Assembly: GCA_030834895.1 (NCBI GenBank)
Contig: JAUQXA010000007.1
Location: forward strand, 124,001-188,000
Length of the DNA stretch: 64,000 nt
Direction of reading: 5' to 3'
Origin: Anaerolineales bacterium
Lineage (GTDB): Bacteria > Chloroflexota > Anaerolineae > Anaerolineales > Villigracilaceae
This document shows, in pieces, positions 32,749-41,857 of the stretch; positions within the stretch are counted from its first letter, which is position 1, and every line of letters begins with the position of its first letter. The position numbers were made by a program, and so were the translations under genes. Under the pieces are notes generated by a model, which was not told where the DNA came from, did not search any database, and saw nothing but the letters and a program-made list of their open reading frames with translations.

Positions 32749-33669
32749 ATGAAAAAACTTTTATTTTTACTTGTTCTGGTTTTTACTGCCTGTTCAACCA
32801 TTCCGCAAACTGAAGTAGTGGGGCAGGTGGATTTGAACAACCTCCAGCCCCTGCCAACACCTGTGGGACATGAAGCCGTTCCATTGCGCGTGGCAGTGGC
32901 GGCGGTCATCTCGCCGAAAGGTACCGTCGAATCCTATTCCCCATTTCTGGATTATCTCGAAACGAAACTCAACCGACCAATCGAACTCATCCAGCGGCGC
33001 ACCTATCTCGAAGTCAACGACCTGATCGAACACGGCGAAGTTGACCTTGCCTTCGTCTGCACCAGCGCATATATTCAGGGACACGATACGTTTGGCATGG
33101 AATTGCTTGTTGCGCCGCAAGTCGGCGGGGAGACAACCTATAACTCCTATCTTATCGTGCCAACATTGAGTAATGTACAAAGCATGAAAGATTTGCGCGG
33201 CAAAGTCTTTGCCTTCACCGATCCTATTTCATTAAGTGGGCGCGTCTATCCCACCTACCTTGTCCAGGAACTTGGCTCCACGCCCGAGGAATTCTTTGGG
33301 CGTACGTTCTACACCTACAGTCACGATGAAGCCATTCGGGCGGTGGCAAGCGGAGTGGCGGATGGAGCCGCAGTTGATTCGCTTGTGTATGATTATGCAG
33401 TGGCACGCGATCCGTCGCTTGCGGAGAAAGTCAAAGTGATCCATCGCTCGCCTGATTTTGGAATTCCCCCTGTCGTTGTGAGTCCATTCACGCGCCCACA
33501 GGTCAAGGCAGATTTACAATCCCTCCTTCTCGAAATGGCGGATGACCCAACTTCCAGCGAAGCCCTGGTATCCATCGGTGTGGAACGTTTCGTTATAATT
33601 GATGATGACGTTTACGATGGCGTGCGCGCACTGGTGAGTGTTCTCCCCACTTCAGTAGTTCAACCATGA
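32749..33669 (+). CDS. PhnD-like oxyanion-binding lipoprotein
   Basis: 306 residues from ATG 32749. Lipobox FTACS, then a PhnD-type periplasmic-binding fold: VAAVISPKGTVESYSPFLDYLE, DLAFVCTSAYIQG, SMKDLRGKVFAFTDP. No ABC transporter is adjacent; instead a kinase gene overlaps its stop (ATGA) and a regulator follows. This is the layout of oxyanion sensing systems in which a PhnD-like protein presents the ligand to a kinase (AioX with AioS; TtrS has the domain fused). Probable sensor for the molybdoenzyme substrate. Confidence 0.88.
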   Translation: MKKLLFLLVLVFTACSTIPQTEVVGQVDLNNLQPLPTPVGHEAVPLRVAVAAVISPKGTVESYSPFLDYLETKLNRPIELIQRRTYLEVNDLIEHGEVDLAFVCTSAYIQGHDTFGMELLVAPQVGGETTYNSYLIVPTLSNVQSMKDLRGKVFAFTDPISLSGRVYPTYLVQELGSTPEEFFGRTFYTYSHDEAIRAVASGVADGAAVDSLVYDYAVARDPSLAEKVKVIHRSPDFGIPPVVVSPFTRPQVKADLQSLLLEMADDPTSSEALVSIGVERFVIIDDDVYDGVRALVSVLPTSVVQP

Positions 33670-35099
33670 TTCCAAAAAAAATCTTTCAGCGCATTTGGGC
33701 AATTGCGGGTGCGGTCAGCGTTCGTTCCAAAATTCTTGGCATTGTGCTGGGATTTATTATTCTGCTGGGTGTCGGCGTAACAATTCAATCCCGCTATGCG
33801 TTGACCGCCACCATGACCACTCAACTGGAGGAGCAGAGCGTTTCGGTTTCGCGTGACCTTGCCGCGCGTTCCACTGACTTGATTCTGCTCAACGACCTGC
33901 TGGGTCTTCATGACTTGCTGGATGAGACGCTTGCCAATAACCCAAGTGTCCGTTACGCCTTTATGATGGATGCGCAAGGGCAGGTGATTGCGCATACCTT
34001 CCAGGGTGGCTTTCCGCTTGACCTGCTATCCATCAACGCTGTTCGAGCAGATGAACATCATCATACTGTTTTGATTAAAACGGATGAGGGACACGTGTGG
34101 GATACCGCTGTGCCAATCCTGGACGGGAAAGTGGGCACGGTTCGTATCGGACTTTCAGATGAGACTATGCAAGCGGCATTGTCCACGCTGACGGCGCAGC
34201 TGCTTCTTACCATTGTGCTGGTTTCTGCGGCGGGTATTCTTGTCGCCGTTTTTCTAACATGGATTCTCACACGCCCAATTCTCTCACTCGTTCATGCGAC
34301 TCAACTGGTTGCCAAAGGTGATTTCTCACCGCGCGTCTTGCGTTGGGCTGACGACGAAATCGGCGACCTCGCCGACGCATTCAATGCAATGACAGAGGAA
34401 CTGGCGCGCACCGATGAATTGCGCCGCGAGCGAGAATCCCTGCGCCGCCAACTGCTTGAAAAAGTGATCACTACCCAGGAGGATGAACGCCGCCGCATTG
34501 CGCGGGAACTTCACGACTCCACATCCCAGAATCTAACCTCGCTCATTGTCGGCTTGCGGATCATGGAAACAAACTGCGCCCAATGCGCGGCGCAATCAAA
34601 AGCTACTGACCTGCGCCAGGTTGCGTCAAAAACGCTGGATGAAGTTCACGACCTTTCCATGCGCTTGCGCCCTCGCGCCCTCGATGACCTGGGTCTTGCT
34701 GCCGCGCTGGAACGCCTTGTGTCCGAGTGGCAGACAAGATATAAAATTCCTGTGGATGTAATTATCCACCTCAGCGAGCGATTGCCTGGCGATGTGGAGA
34801 CCGCGCTCTATCGCATTGTACAGGAGACATTGACCAACATTGGACGCCATGCAAAATCAAAATCCGCCAGCATCCTAATTGAAAAACATGGCGATACCGT
34901 CCGCGCGATCGTGGAGGATGATGGCATTGGCTTTGATGTCAACACCAATTATGGCGAACGCCATCTCGGTCTGCTTGGTATGCGCGAGCGCGCAGAATTG
35001 CTGAACGGAACGCTTACAATTGAATCAACTCCTGAACGTGGAACCAGCATATTTATTGAAATCCCTCTCACTTTGCATTCTGTTGTTGGTGAAAACTAA
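33666..35099 (+). CDS. Sensor histidine kinase (HisKA_3) of the oxyanion-sensing trio
   Basis: 477 residues: membrane helix at 22-41, extracytoplasmic domain of about 130 residues containing a His triplet (130-132), second helix at 176-200, HAMP, phosphoacceptor box RELHDS with His283, and HATPase_c with EDDGIGFD. The small outside domain fits contact with the lipoprotein encoded just upstream. NarX/DegS class, unlike the NtrC-coupled AioS. Confidence 0.92.
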   Translation: MIPKKIFQRIWAIAGAVSVRSKILGIVLGFIILLGVGVTIQSRYALTATMTTQLEEQSVSVSRDLAARSTDLILLNDLLGLHDLLDETLANNPSVRYAFMMDAQGQVIAHTFQGGFPLDLLSINAVRADEHHHTVLIKTDEGHVWDTAVPILDGKVGTVRIGLSDETMQAALSTLTAQLLLTIVLVSAAGILVAVFLTWILTRPILSLVHATQLVAKGDFSPRVLRWADDEIGDLADAFNAMTEELARTDELRRERESLRRQLLEKVITTQEDERRRIARELHDSTSQNLTSLIVGLRIMETNCAQCAAQSKATDLRQVASKTLDEVHDLSMRLRPRALDDLGLAAALERLVSEWQTRYKIPVDVIIHLSERLPGDVETALYRIVQETLTNIGRHAKSKSASILIEKHGDTVRAIVEDDGIGFDVNTNYGERHLGLLGMRERAELLNGTLTIESTPERGTSIFIEIPLTLHSVVGEN

Positions 35100-35759
35100 A
35101 TGGATCATTTACCTCGTGTTCTGCTTGCCGACGATCACGCTGTCCTACGTTCCGGGCTGCGTCTTCTTTTAACCAGTCAAAACGAATTCGAAGTCGTTGG
35201 CGAAGCATCCAGCGGAACTGAAACTCTAACCCTTGCTGAACAACTTCAACCTGATTTGATCCTGCTTGATTTAAGTATGCCTACTCTTGGTGGTTTGGAT
35301 GTCTTGCCTACTCTGCGGAAACTTGTCCCTTCGACGCGCATTCTTATCCTCACCATGCACGATGATCCACAATATTTGCGTCAGGCATTGAAACATGGCG
35401 CGAGCGGGTATGTGCTAAAGAAAGCCGCTGATGCAGAATTGCTTTCCGCCATGCGTGGGGTTTTACGCGGCGAAGTGTATGTTCATCCATCCATGACACG
35501 TATCTTGTTGGAAGATATGCTCCCGGAATCGCAATCCGTCAGCGAGAAAGGCGCGTGGGGCAGCCTAAGTGAACGCGAACAGGAAGTGCTTAAAATGGTG
35601 GCGCTTGGGCACACCAGTGCAGAGATTGCCAGTCAGCTCAACCTGAGCGCGAAAACTGTTGAAACGTATCGCGCGCGTGGAATGGAAAAACTCGGTTTGC
35701 GGACACGGGCGGCGTTGGTGCGGTTCGCATTGCTGGAAGGCATCATTAATAATGATTGA
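35100..35759 (+). CDS. LuxR/NarL-family response regulator of the trio
   Basis: 219 residues. Receiver domain with DD at 11-12, Asp57 (LILLDLSM) and Lys in YVLKK; LuxR HTH from LSEREQEVLKMVALG. Starts at the base after the kinase stop. It probably controls the molybdoenzyme operon starting at 22237, although no shared binding motif could be picked out by eye. Confidence 0.92.
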   Translation: MDHLPRVLLADDHAVLRSGLRLLLTSQNEFEVVGEASSGTETLTLAEQLQPDLILLDLSMPTLGGLDVLPTLRKLVPSTRILILTMHDDPQYLRQALKHGASGYVLKKAADAELLSAMRGVLRGEVYVHPSMTRILLEDMLPESQSVSEKGAWGSLSEREQEVLKMVALGHTSAEIASQLNLSAKTVETYRARGMEKLGLRTRAALVRFALLEGIINND

Positions 35760-35896
35760 ATAGGCAAGCAGGAATTGGGGGGTGAATTAATATCTTGTTC
35801 GAGCGTTTTCCTTGGGTGGGACCTTCAGAATCGCCTTGTTACTCCATACAGTGCATGCGGATAGATAAGTAAAAACAATCAGTTTCAGTAATCAGA

Positions 35897-35925
35897 AAAA
35901 CTCTTGGCATTATCGGGAGTTTTTT
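35897..35925 (+). terminator. Terminator after the second two-component system
   Basis: AAAACTC (35897-35903) pairs with GAGTTTT (35917-35923) followed by further T residues, 138 nt after the regulator stop. The stem is short. Confidence 0.6.
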
Positions 35926-35947
35926 GTTCCTTATAATCTATGATCGA

Positions 35948-35985
35948 AACAATTACGCTCCCTGATAGCAGGAAGCGTAATTGTT
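35948..35985. terminator. Hairpin between convergent genes
   Basis: A 12-bp perfect stem AACAATTACGCT/AGCGTAATTGTT with a 14-nt loop. It may terminate transcription from either side. Confidence 0.5.
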
Positions 35986-36171
35986 TGTATAACTTTGCCC
36001 TTGGAGACCCCCATATATGGGCACAACCAACCTTGCAGACACCAAATATTGTGTTCCCTTGGGATTACATCGCCAAGGCGATGTTAGGATTTGCTTGAGC
36101 GGTTGCAATGTGTGTGGACATAAAGGCAGTTTACCATAAAGGCAAAACACTTAAGTTCTGCAATTTCATGC

Positions 36172-37605
36172 TCAGGCACAATCTTTCCAGATCTTATTCC
36201 ATAGTGTCTCGCGGTCCCAGTTCATAAAGATCAACAGGTCGCCCAGGGTCAACCGCTTGCGCATCAGTGACGCATGCATGAAAGCAAAGCGCGCCCCTTT
36301 TTCATCCACGGGCGGATTGAGTTGTGACCAGTGAGTCGGCGCTTCGACTGCCTGCAAGATGTCGCGGATGGTTTCGGGCGGGCAGGTCTCCACTTGAAGT
36401 TGAGCGCGGACCGAATCCCATTCTTTGAGAACAGATTCAAAGTCCTTGCGGTGCGCGTGCCATTTTTCCAGCTTCTGGCTGTAATCCGCCCAACACTCCA
36501 TCCCCGCTTTCCCGCTGGGGTCGATCTCGGCAAAGCCGCTTTCGACGCGTTTCTTCATCAAATCCATTGAGGGATAGCATTCATCCACTCTCAGTGAACG
36601 CGGATCAAAGTCTGCAAGGAAGCAGCGGTACATTTCCGCACCCGCAAGCGTCGCCAACGCCACCTGTGACCCATGCACAGCGAGCGGTGTATGTTCGATC
36701 TCCGCTTGCAAATCCAACACGTGAGACATCACATGCTCAAAGCCCGACATTGGAGTGGTGGCATGGGACAACGACATTGCCAGTCCACCCAAAGCGATGA
36801 TCTTTGCCAGCATCGCCACACTTTCCATTTTGCCTGTGCGGATTCCCTCTGCATGTTCGAGCAACAATTCGCCCAGCGGACCAACGAGATTCTTCGCCAA
36901 TTCTGAATAAGTAGAATCCATGCCGAGGCGGTGGGCCAGATACCAATCCGGGAAGCTGACGAACACCGCCAGCATATCGCCGACGCCGCCCACAGTCATT
37001 TCATATGGGGCATCACGCAGGGTTTCCAAGTCGCAGATCAACGCGTCAGGATAACGGGAATCAAGCGTGCGTTTGACTCCGTCCACAAAAGTCGGGGACA
37101 TGTTCGAGGTGTAGGCGCTGACGCTGTTGGCGGTTTGAACCACCACGAAGGGGACCTTCTCTCCCGTTTCCTGTTGATAAAGAAAACAGCCGTGCTTGGC
37201 TATATCCGTCACCACACCCGACCCAATGGATAGGACGGCGCAGCTTGTGCTTAGGCTTTTCTGTACCATCTGGATGTGAGGCATGTCGGTGTGGACCTGC
37301 CCGCTCTCGTCTGACGGCATGATACAAAGCCGAACCTGCCAGCCATCTTTTCGCAGTGTATCAAGTGCCTGGGCTTGGAGATCCCTCCCGTCACGACGTT
37401 TTGAAGTCTCGTCCATAACAACGATCAGTGGTTTATTCTGATGAACACCCACCGATTTGAGGATGTCCGACGTTTTGAACAACGCACCAGATTCAAAGAT
37501 CATGTGCTTGATAGGCATAGTTTCATGCGCGGGGAATCCGGGCAGTTTTCGTATCTCTTCCCAAAACTCGACTCCATCCGCAGGGTCGTAGGGTAATTGA
37601 TGCAT
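36172..37605 (-). CDS. sn-Glycerol-1-phosphate dehydrogenase-like protein (AraM family)
   Basis: 477 residues of the iron-containing alcohol dehydrogenase superfamily. The dinucleotide site is LSIGSGVVTDIAK, then QTANSVSAYTSNMS. Metal ligands are likely in GGVGDM and the two His regions SHATTPMSGFEHVMSH and PLAVHGSQV. AraM-type enzymes reduce dihydroxyacetone phosphate to sn-glycerol-1-phosphate, the archaeal-type lipid backbone isomer. It is followed closely on the same strand by a HAD phosphatase gene. The C-terminal 150 residues are longer than in B. subtilis AraM. Confidence 0.85.
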   Translation of the reverse strand: MHQLPYDPADGVEFWEEIRKLPGFPAHETMPIKHMIFESGALFKTSDILKSVGVHQNKPLIVVMDETSKRRDGRDLQAQALDTLRKDGWQVRLCIMPSDESGQVHTDMPHIQMVQKSLSTSCAVLSIGSGVVTDIAKHGCFLYQQETGEKVPFVVVQTANSVSAYTSNMSPTFVDGVKRTLDSRYPDALICDLETLRDAPYEMTVGGVGDMLAVFVSFPDWYLAHRLGMDSTYSELAKNLVGPLGELLLEHAEGIRTGKMESVAMLAKIIALGGLAMSLSHATTPMSGFEHVMSHVLDLQAEIEHTPLAVHGSQVALATLAGAEMYRCFLADFDPRSLRVDECYPSMDLMKKRVESGFAEIDPSGKAGMECWADYSQKLEKWHAHRKDFESVLKEWDSVRAQLQVETCPPETIRDILQAVEAPTHWSQLNPPVDEKGARFAFMHASLMRKRLTLGDLLIFMNWDRETLWNKIWKDCA

Positions 37606-37606
37606 G

Positions 37607-38416
37607 TTATCCTCCCGAAATATGTTCCTTCAACCAGTCAGCAATCTTGCCCAGATTTTCAAATGTGTAGGTCGGCTGAAACTGGGAGTTGGCCAAATCC
37701 TCGGGATGCGTTTCGCCGCTCAAGACCAGACAGGTGATGATACCCGATGTTTGTCCGAGAGCAATGTCAGTGTAAAGCCGGTCACCGACCATTGCCATCT
37801 CTTCAATGGCAAAACCAAATTTTTGTGCTACAGCATCCACAATCATACGGTTGGGTTTGCCGACCACCAAGTCAGGTTCACGCCCGGTCGAAGCGCGGAC
37901 AAAGGCGATCATCGCGCCAATATCAGGCATGTACCCGGTCTCGGTGGGGCAATTGAAATCGGGGTGCGTGGCAATATAGGGCAGACCGGCGCGGGCAAAG
38001 TCGCATAATTTCCAGAGTTTTTGATAAGTCAAAGTAGTGTCAAAACCAAGCACAACAAGCTGCGGATCATTCTCTTCAAGTTGGAATCCGTGATGGCGGA
38101 ATTCCTCCTCCAATGCAGGCGTGCCGACTACATAGACCTTTGCAGAAGCATGTTCGCGCTGCAAATATAAAGCGGTGGCTTCACCGGCAGTAAAGACCTT
38201 TTCATCGGGAATCGGCAACCCAAGGCGGGTGATCTTCTGCGCATACAAGCCGCGATGCTTGGACGAGTTGTTGGTCAGGAACAGAAAGTCCTTACCGAGT
38301 TCGCGCAGGGTTTCGATGAAATAGAGGGAGCCGTCGATCAACCCGTCACCCAGGTTGAAGGTTCCGTCCATATCGAGCAGAAAGCATTTTACGTTTAGAA
38401 GAGGTTGGTTTTCCAT
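37607..38416 (-). CDS. HAD-IIA (NagD-like) phosphatase
   Basis: 269 residues. HAD motif I is LLDMDGTF and motif II is FLTNNSS; VGKPNRMIV supplies motif III Lys, and VGDRLYTDI is motif IV. The cap is of the IIA type. Substrates are probably small phosphorylated sugars or glycerol phosphate. Its stop is 1 nt before the AraM-like start, so the pair is cotranscribed and hydrolysis of glycerol-1-phosphate or a related compound is plausible. Confidence 0.9.
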   Translation of the reverse strand: MENQPLLNVKCFLLDMDGTFNLGDGLIDGSLYFIETLRELGKDFLFLTNNSSKHRGLYAQKITRLGLPIPDEKVFTAGEATALYLQREHASAKVYVVGTPALEEEFRHHGFQLEENDPQLVVLGFDTTLTYQKLWKLCDFARAGLPYIATHPDFNCPTETGYMPDIGAMIAFVRASTGREPDLVVGKPNRMIVDAVAQKFGFAIEEMAMVGDRLYTDIALGQTSGIITCLVLSGETHPEDLANSQFQPTYTFENLGKIADWLKEHISGG

Positions 38417-38468
38417 TTGACAATTTTAGCCGCTATTGGTGTATGATTCAAACAGGAGACAAACCAAT

Positions 38469-39170
38469 ATGAAACCGGAATTCATCTTGATGCTCACCTA
38501 CAACGACAGCACCGTCAAGGATGCCCTGAAAATCTTTCGCGAGTGCAAGGACACCCCTGTCACCCATTGGGGCTTCAAGGATGTGGGACTTCCGCCAGAG
38601 GAAATGAAAGCGCTTGTGCGGGAAATGAGAGACGCAGGAAAGACAACCTATCTTGAAGTAGTCAGCCTCTCGGAGGAGGAAGGTTTGCGCGGGGCGAAAA
38701 TCGCGGTGGAGGCTGGTTTCGACATTTTGATGGGAACCGTATTCTTCGATTCGATCCTGAATTATCTAAAGGGCAAACCTATAAAATATTATCCATTCCC
38801 CGGCCACATCTTCGGTCATCCCAGTATCATGGACGGGACCATCGAAGAGGTCGTGACTCATGCCAGGTTTTTGGAAAGCAAAGGCGTTCCCGGCATGGAC
38901 CTACTAAGCTATCGATATGTTGGGGATGCCCGTCAACTGTTGAAGGAAGTGGTGAAGGCCACCAAAGTGCCCATTGTCTCTGCCGGTTCCATCGATTCCT
39001 ACCGACGCATGGCGGAAGTCTGGGAGGCCGGTGCATGGGGATTCACCATCGGCAGCGCGTTATTCGACAAGAAGTTCGCGCCAAACAGTTCATTCAAGGA
39101 AAACACAATCGCGGTGTGCGATTGGCTTGAGAAGACCACCGAAGGGGATTTGAGAAAATATTTGGGATAA
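38469..39170 (+). CDS. TIM-barrel protein with phosphate-binding motif, function unknown
   Basis: 233 residues from ATG 38469, set by CAGGAGAC; an open frame begins at 38436. A beta-alpha repeat is visible with a C-terminal phosphate-binding site (VSAGSIDS and GFTIGSALFD), as in HisA/HisF/thiamin-phosphate-synthase-like barrels. Conserved Lys and Asp are in WGFKDVGL. I cannot assign a reaction. It is divergent from the HAD phosphatase gene with a 52-nt gap and may act on the same metabolite. Confidence 0.82.
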   Translation: MKPEFILMLTYNDSTVKDALKIFRECKDTPVTHWGFKDVGLPPEEMKALVREMRDAGKTTYLEVVSLSEEEGLRGAKIAVEAGFDILMGTVFFDSILNYLKGKPIKYYPFPGHIFGHPSIMDGTIEEVVTHARFLESKGVPGMDLLSYRYVGDARQLLKEVVKATKVPIVSAGSIDSYRRMAEVWEAGAWGFTIGSALFDKKFAPNSSFKENTIAVCDWLEKTTEGDLRKYLG

Positions 39171-39175
39171 AAATT

Positions 39176-39209
39176 AAGCCGCGATGCAAAATTTGCATCG
39201 CGGCTTTTT
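39176..39209. terminator. Bidirectional terminator
   Basis: A 15-bp perfect stem AAGCCGCGATGCAAA/TTTGCATCGCGGCTT with T-runs on both strands, between the stops at 39170 (plus) and 39218 (minus). Confidence 0.9.
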
Positions 39210-39217
39210 GGGATTTA

Positions 39218-41710
39218 TCACTTTGCCGAGTCGATCATTGGCAAAAAGACAGTGCGGTAGAGCGCGTCATGCTCGTCGGGGTGACTGAACATGATGATAA
39301 CCAGCGTGCTGCTACCCAAGTCCGTGATGGCAGCATCCACTGGGCGGTTATTGGAGGAACTGGTATACAGCATCCATGTGCGTCCATTGGCAGTACGGGT
39401 ACCAGCTTCAATAGGAGCGGAATCCAAGCCACGATAGCCGTAGGCGCTCAACGAGAAGAAATCCTTCAATTCGCTGACACTGGAAAAAAACGTACGAAAT
39501 GCGCCGACCTGGGTAATATCAAAAGGCGAGTTGCCGCGTATGAAAAATCCATCGTCGAAAAACCAATCGTCGGGGACATCCGCCGTGACGCCGAACAGTT
39601 TTTCACTGGACATGGAAAGGGGAGGTTCCCCTGTGTATGGTGTCAAAAAGTCCACCACCTTCAAGTCATCCATGCATTCCCTGCTCGGTTCTTCAGCGGG
39701 GTTTCGTAAAAAATCCTGGACTATGTTCATCGCGCAGTTGGTGGACGCCGACGGGACATGTCCCTGATTGTCGAATTCAAAATAATAACTATTCGACAAA
39801 TGATCCGCGAGTTGCTTCGCATACTTCGGCGGCGTGGTCGGGTCAAAGCGCCCTGTGATCACGAGAGACGGAATATCGGAGATTACCGCATCGTTCTCGC
39901 CGAGCAACGGTCCCACCGAACCCCATGACCGGCAGGACTTGTACAGGTCATTCGCGTCGCCGTAGAACGGCAGCCACGCATAACTGCTGATGCCAGGCAG
40001 AGTGGATACAGATTCGAGTTCCTGCGGAGTCGTCGCCATGATATGTTCGTGGCACATCATGGAAATATATAGGCCCGGGTTAATTCCCTCGAACGCCCAG
40101 GGCAGTGAGTATTGAGCGGCAATCAAAGTTGACAGATCGCCGTTCTTCACGCGGTAAATGGTCTGCGGGGCTGTATCGATAAAATACGAACTTTTTATGG
40201 AGCCCAAAACAATGGACATGAAAACCGTTCCGTCAACCGTTTCGGTCACAGTGCCGATGGGATAAACAGAAGTTGTCAATGTAACAGGTCGCTCATTCAG
40301 GGAGTTATACACATTCCAAAACACGGTTTCCAGGTTGGGGTAAGCCATATTGCATTTCACGTCCATCATACAGGCTTCGAACAACGTGCGAAGTCCGCCC
40401 TGAATGGCTTCCGGATAGCTTTTAAAGAAATTGGATTCCACCGGGACCACCGAGTCGAGCACAGCCGTCTCGACGATCTCTGGATATTCGCGCATGACCA
40501 CCTGTGCCAGGCGCGTCCCGTATGATGCGCCATACAAATGAACCTTGTTGTAACCGAGCATTTGCAGAATATCCTTCAAATCCGCGGCGCTCTCCATAGT
40601 GGTATAGGCTCTCAGGTTGACCCCCTCCGCCAGCAGCAAACCATTACACGACAGGAACGAATTACCATACACCAGCCTGCGTGTTTCGGCGGGGATTTTC
40701 CCGTAAATATCCTGTCTATAGGTCTTTTCCAGTTCTTCGCATTTCAACGCCGGTTCGGACAATCCCGTCCCGCGCTGGTCGAAGACTATAAAATCGCGTT
40801 CATCGAGAAATGGCGCAACCAATATGCTGTAAGCGTCCATGCTCAGTTGCACCGCTTCAGCGCCGGGTCCTCCCTGCAGGAACATCACAGGTGTCTGTGA
40901 AGATCTCTTTCCCTTGAAGACTGCCACTGCCAGTCGAATCGTATCGGATGGATCCCCGCTTCGTTCTTCGGGGACGATTGCATATCCACAGCGGACATCC
41001 ACACCGTCATAGACCTCGAACCAGCAGGAGACTTCCTCGAATTCCGGTGTGTACGCCACAGTAGGCAGCGGACTTGGCAGGGCTGTTGGCGAAGGAACCG
41101 CGAAGGTTCCTGTGGGAATTATGGGTGGAAGAGTCTGCGTGGCGGGCATGGCGATTGATGGACCGACAGGTGCGGCCAGCAAGCCATTGCGGAGTATCAA
41201 GAAGGCTCCACCCAGTGTACATATCCCGATGAAAAAGGATGCAATGACCGAATATAGGATTATCCGGGAGTTGTCTTTCTTTTTTCGGACGGATGACTTT
41301 TTCTTTTCAATCGGAGTGGATTTTTCAGCCATGCTGGAGGTTGATACAGATTCCCTGAGTTTCTCTTCCGCTATGGATGCAGGCTCAGATTTCGGCTCTT
41401 CGATAAAACGCTTTTGGGGCTGAGAAACTGGTTCGGAACGCAGACTTTGCGAGGGAAACGACGCAGGAGGTGGGGCAGGTTGGGGCGTCAACTGTCGGCG
41501 GGCATGCTGGTTATTTGGGTTGATCGCCAGTACCCGCTTGAGGCAGTATTCGCGCTGTTCCGGCGAAGAAACACTCATCCCCAGCATGTACCAACCCTGC
41601 TCGGATGTCGGATTCTGTTTGACAACCTGGGCAAACAAGGCGGACGCCTTCGCCCGATCACCGGACTGGAATGCCGCAATTCCCGCTTTTATGATATCTG
41701 CTTCAGACAC
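39218..41710 (-). CDS. Membrane-anchored TPR protein with alpha/beta-hydrolase domain
   Basis: 830 residues from GTG 41710, chosen because GGGAG precedes it; an ATG at 41752 is in frame but lacks a ribosome site. Short TPR-like repeats at about 1-75, a Ser/Pro/Lys-rich linker, and a membrane helix near 155-175 come first. Outside is an alpha/beta hydrolase of the tripeptidyl/prolyl aminopeptidase type: oxyanion HGGPG variant LQGGPGAE, nucleophile YGASYGTR, and the late GRFDPTTPP and NQGHVPS with acid and His. Probably an extracellular peptidase or esterase. Confidence 0.88.
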   Translation of the reverse strand: MSEADIIKAGIAAFQSGDRAKASALFAQVVKQNPTSEQGWYMLGMSVSSPEQREYCLKRVLAINPNNQHARRQLTPQPAPPPASFPSQSLRSEPVSQPQKRFIEEPKSEPASIAEEKLRESVSTSSMAEKSTPIEKKKSSVRKKKDNSRIILYSVIASFFIGICTLGGAFLILRNGLLAAPVGPSIAMPATQTLPPIIPTGTFAVPSPTALPSPLPTVAYTPEFEEVSCWFEVYDGVDVRCGYAIVPEERSGDPSDTIRLAVAVFKGKRSSQTPVMFLQGGPGAEAVQLSMDAYSILVAPFLDERDFIVFDQRGTGLSEPALKCEELEKTYRQDIYGKIPAETRRLVYGNSFLSCNGLLLAEGVNLRAYTTMESAADLKDILQMLGYNKVHLYGASYGTRLAQVVMREYPEIVETAVLDSVVPVESNFFKSYPEAIQGGLRTLFEACMMDVKCNMAYPNLETVFWNVYNSLNERPVTLTTSVYPIGTVTETVDGTVFMSIVLGSIKSSYFIDTAPQTIYRVKNGDLSTLIAAQYSLPWAFEGINPGLYISMMCHEHIMATTPQELESVSTLPGISSYAWLPFYGDANDLYKSCRSWGSVGPLLGENDAVISDIPSLVITGRFDPTTPPKYAKQLADHLSNSYYFEFDNQGHVPSASTNCAMNIVQDFLRNPAEEPSRECMDDLKVVDFLTPYTGEPPLSMSSEKLFGVTADVPDDWFFDDGFFIRGNSPFDITQVGAFRTFFSSVSELKDFFSLSAYGYRGLDSAPIEAGTRTANGRTWMLYTSSSNNRPVDAAITDLGSSTLVIIMFSHPDEHDALYRTVFLPMIDSAK

Positions 41711-41857
41711 TAGAGTCTCCCTGAAAAGTAAGGACGAACGATTGTCTTTCATTATACTGTGGGCAATTTTACACGAACATTACACGTACCAAACATTTGT
41801 GGTTTTTTCGTTTGCGTTATACTTTATCTCAACACTTTCCTGGGAAAGATTGTAACA

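Larger units (their letters stand above)
35760..36171. other. Intergenic region with hairpins, no gene seen
   Basis: 412 bases between converging genes. It contains the terminator at 35897-35925 and the long hairpin at 35948-35985. The remaining 36,000-36,150 has some inverted CCCTTGG/CCAAGG-type complementarity that could be a small structured RNA, but I cannot assign one. A 65-codon minus-strand frame has no ribosome site and is not called. Confidence 0.5.

Noticed and set aside
35953..36150. 65-codon minus-strand frame
   Set aside because: No ribosome site, no features, and it overlaps a long hairpin.
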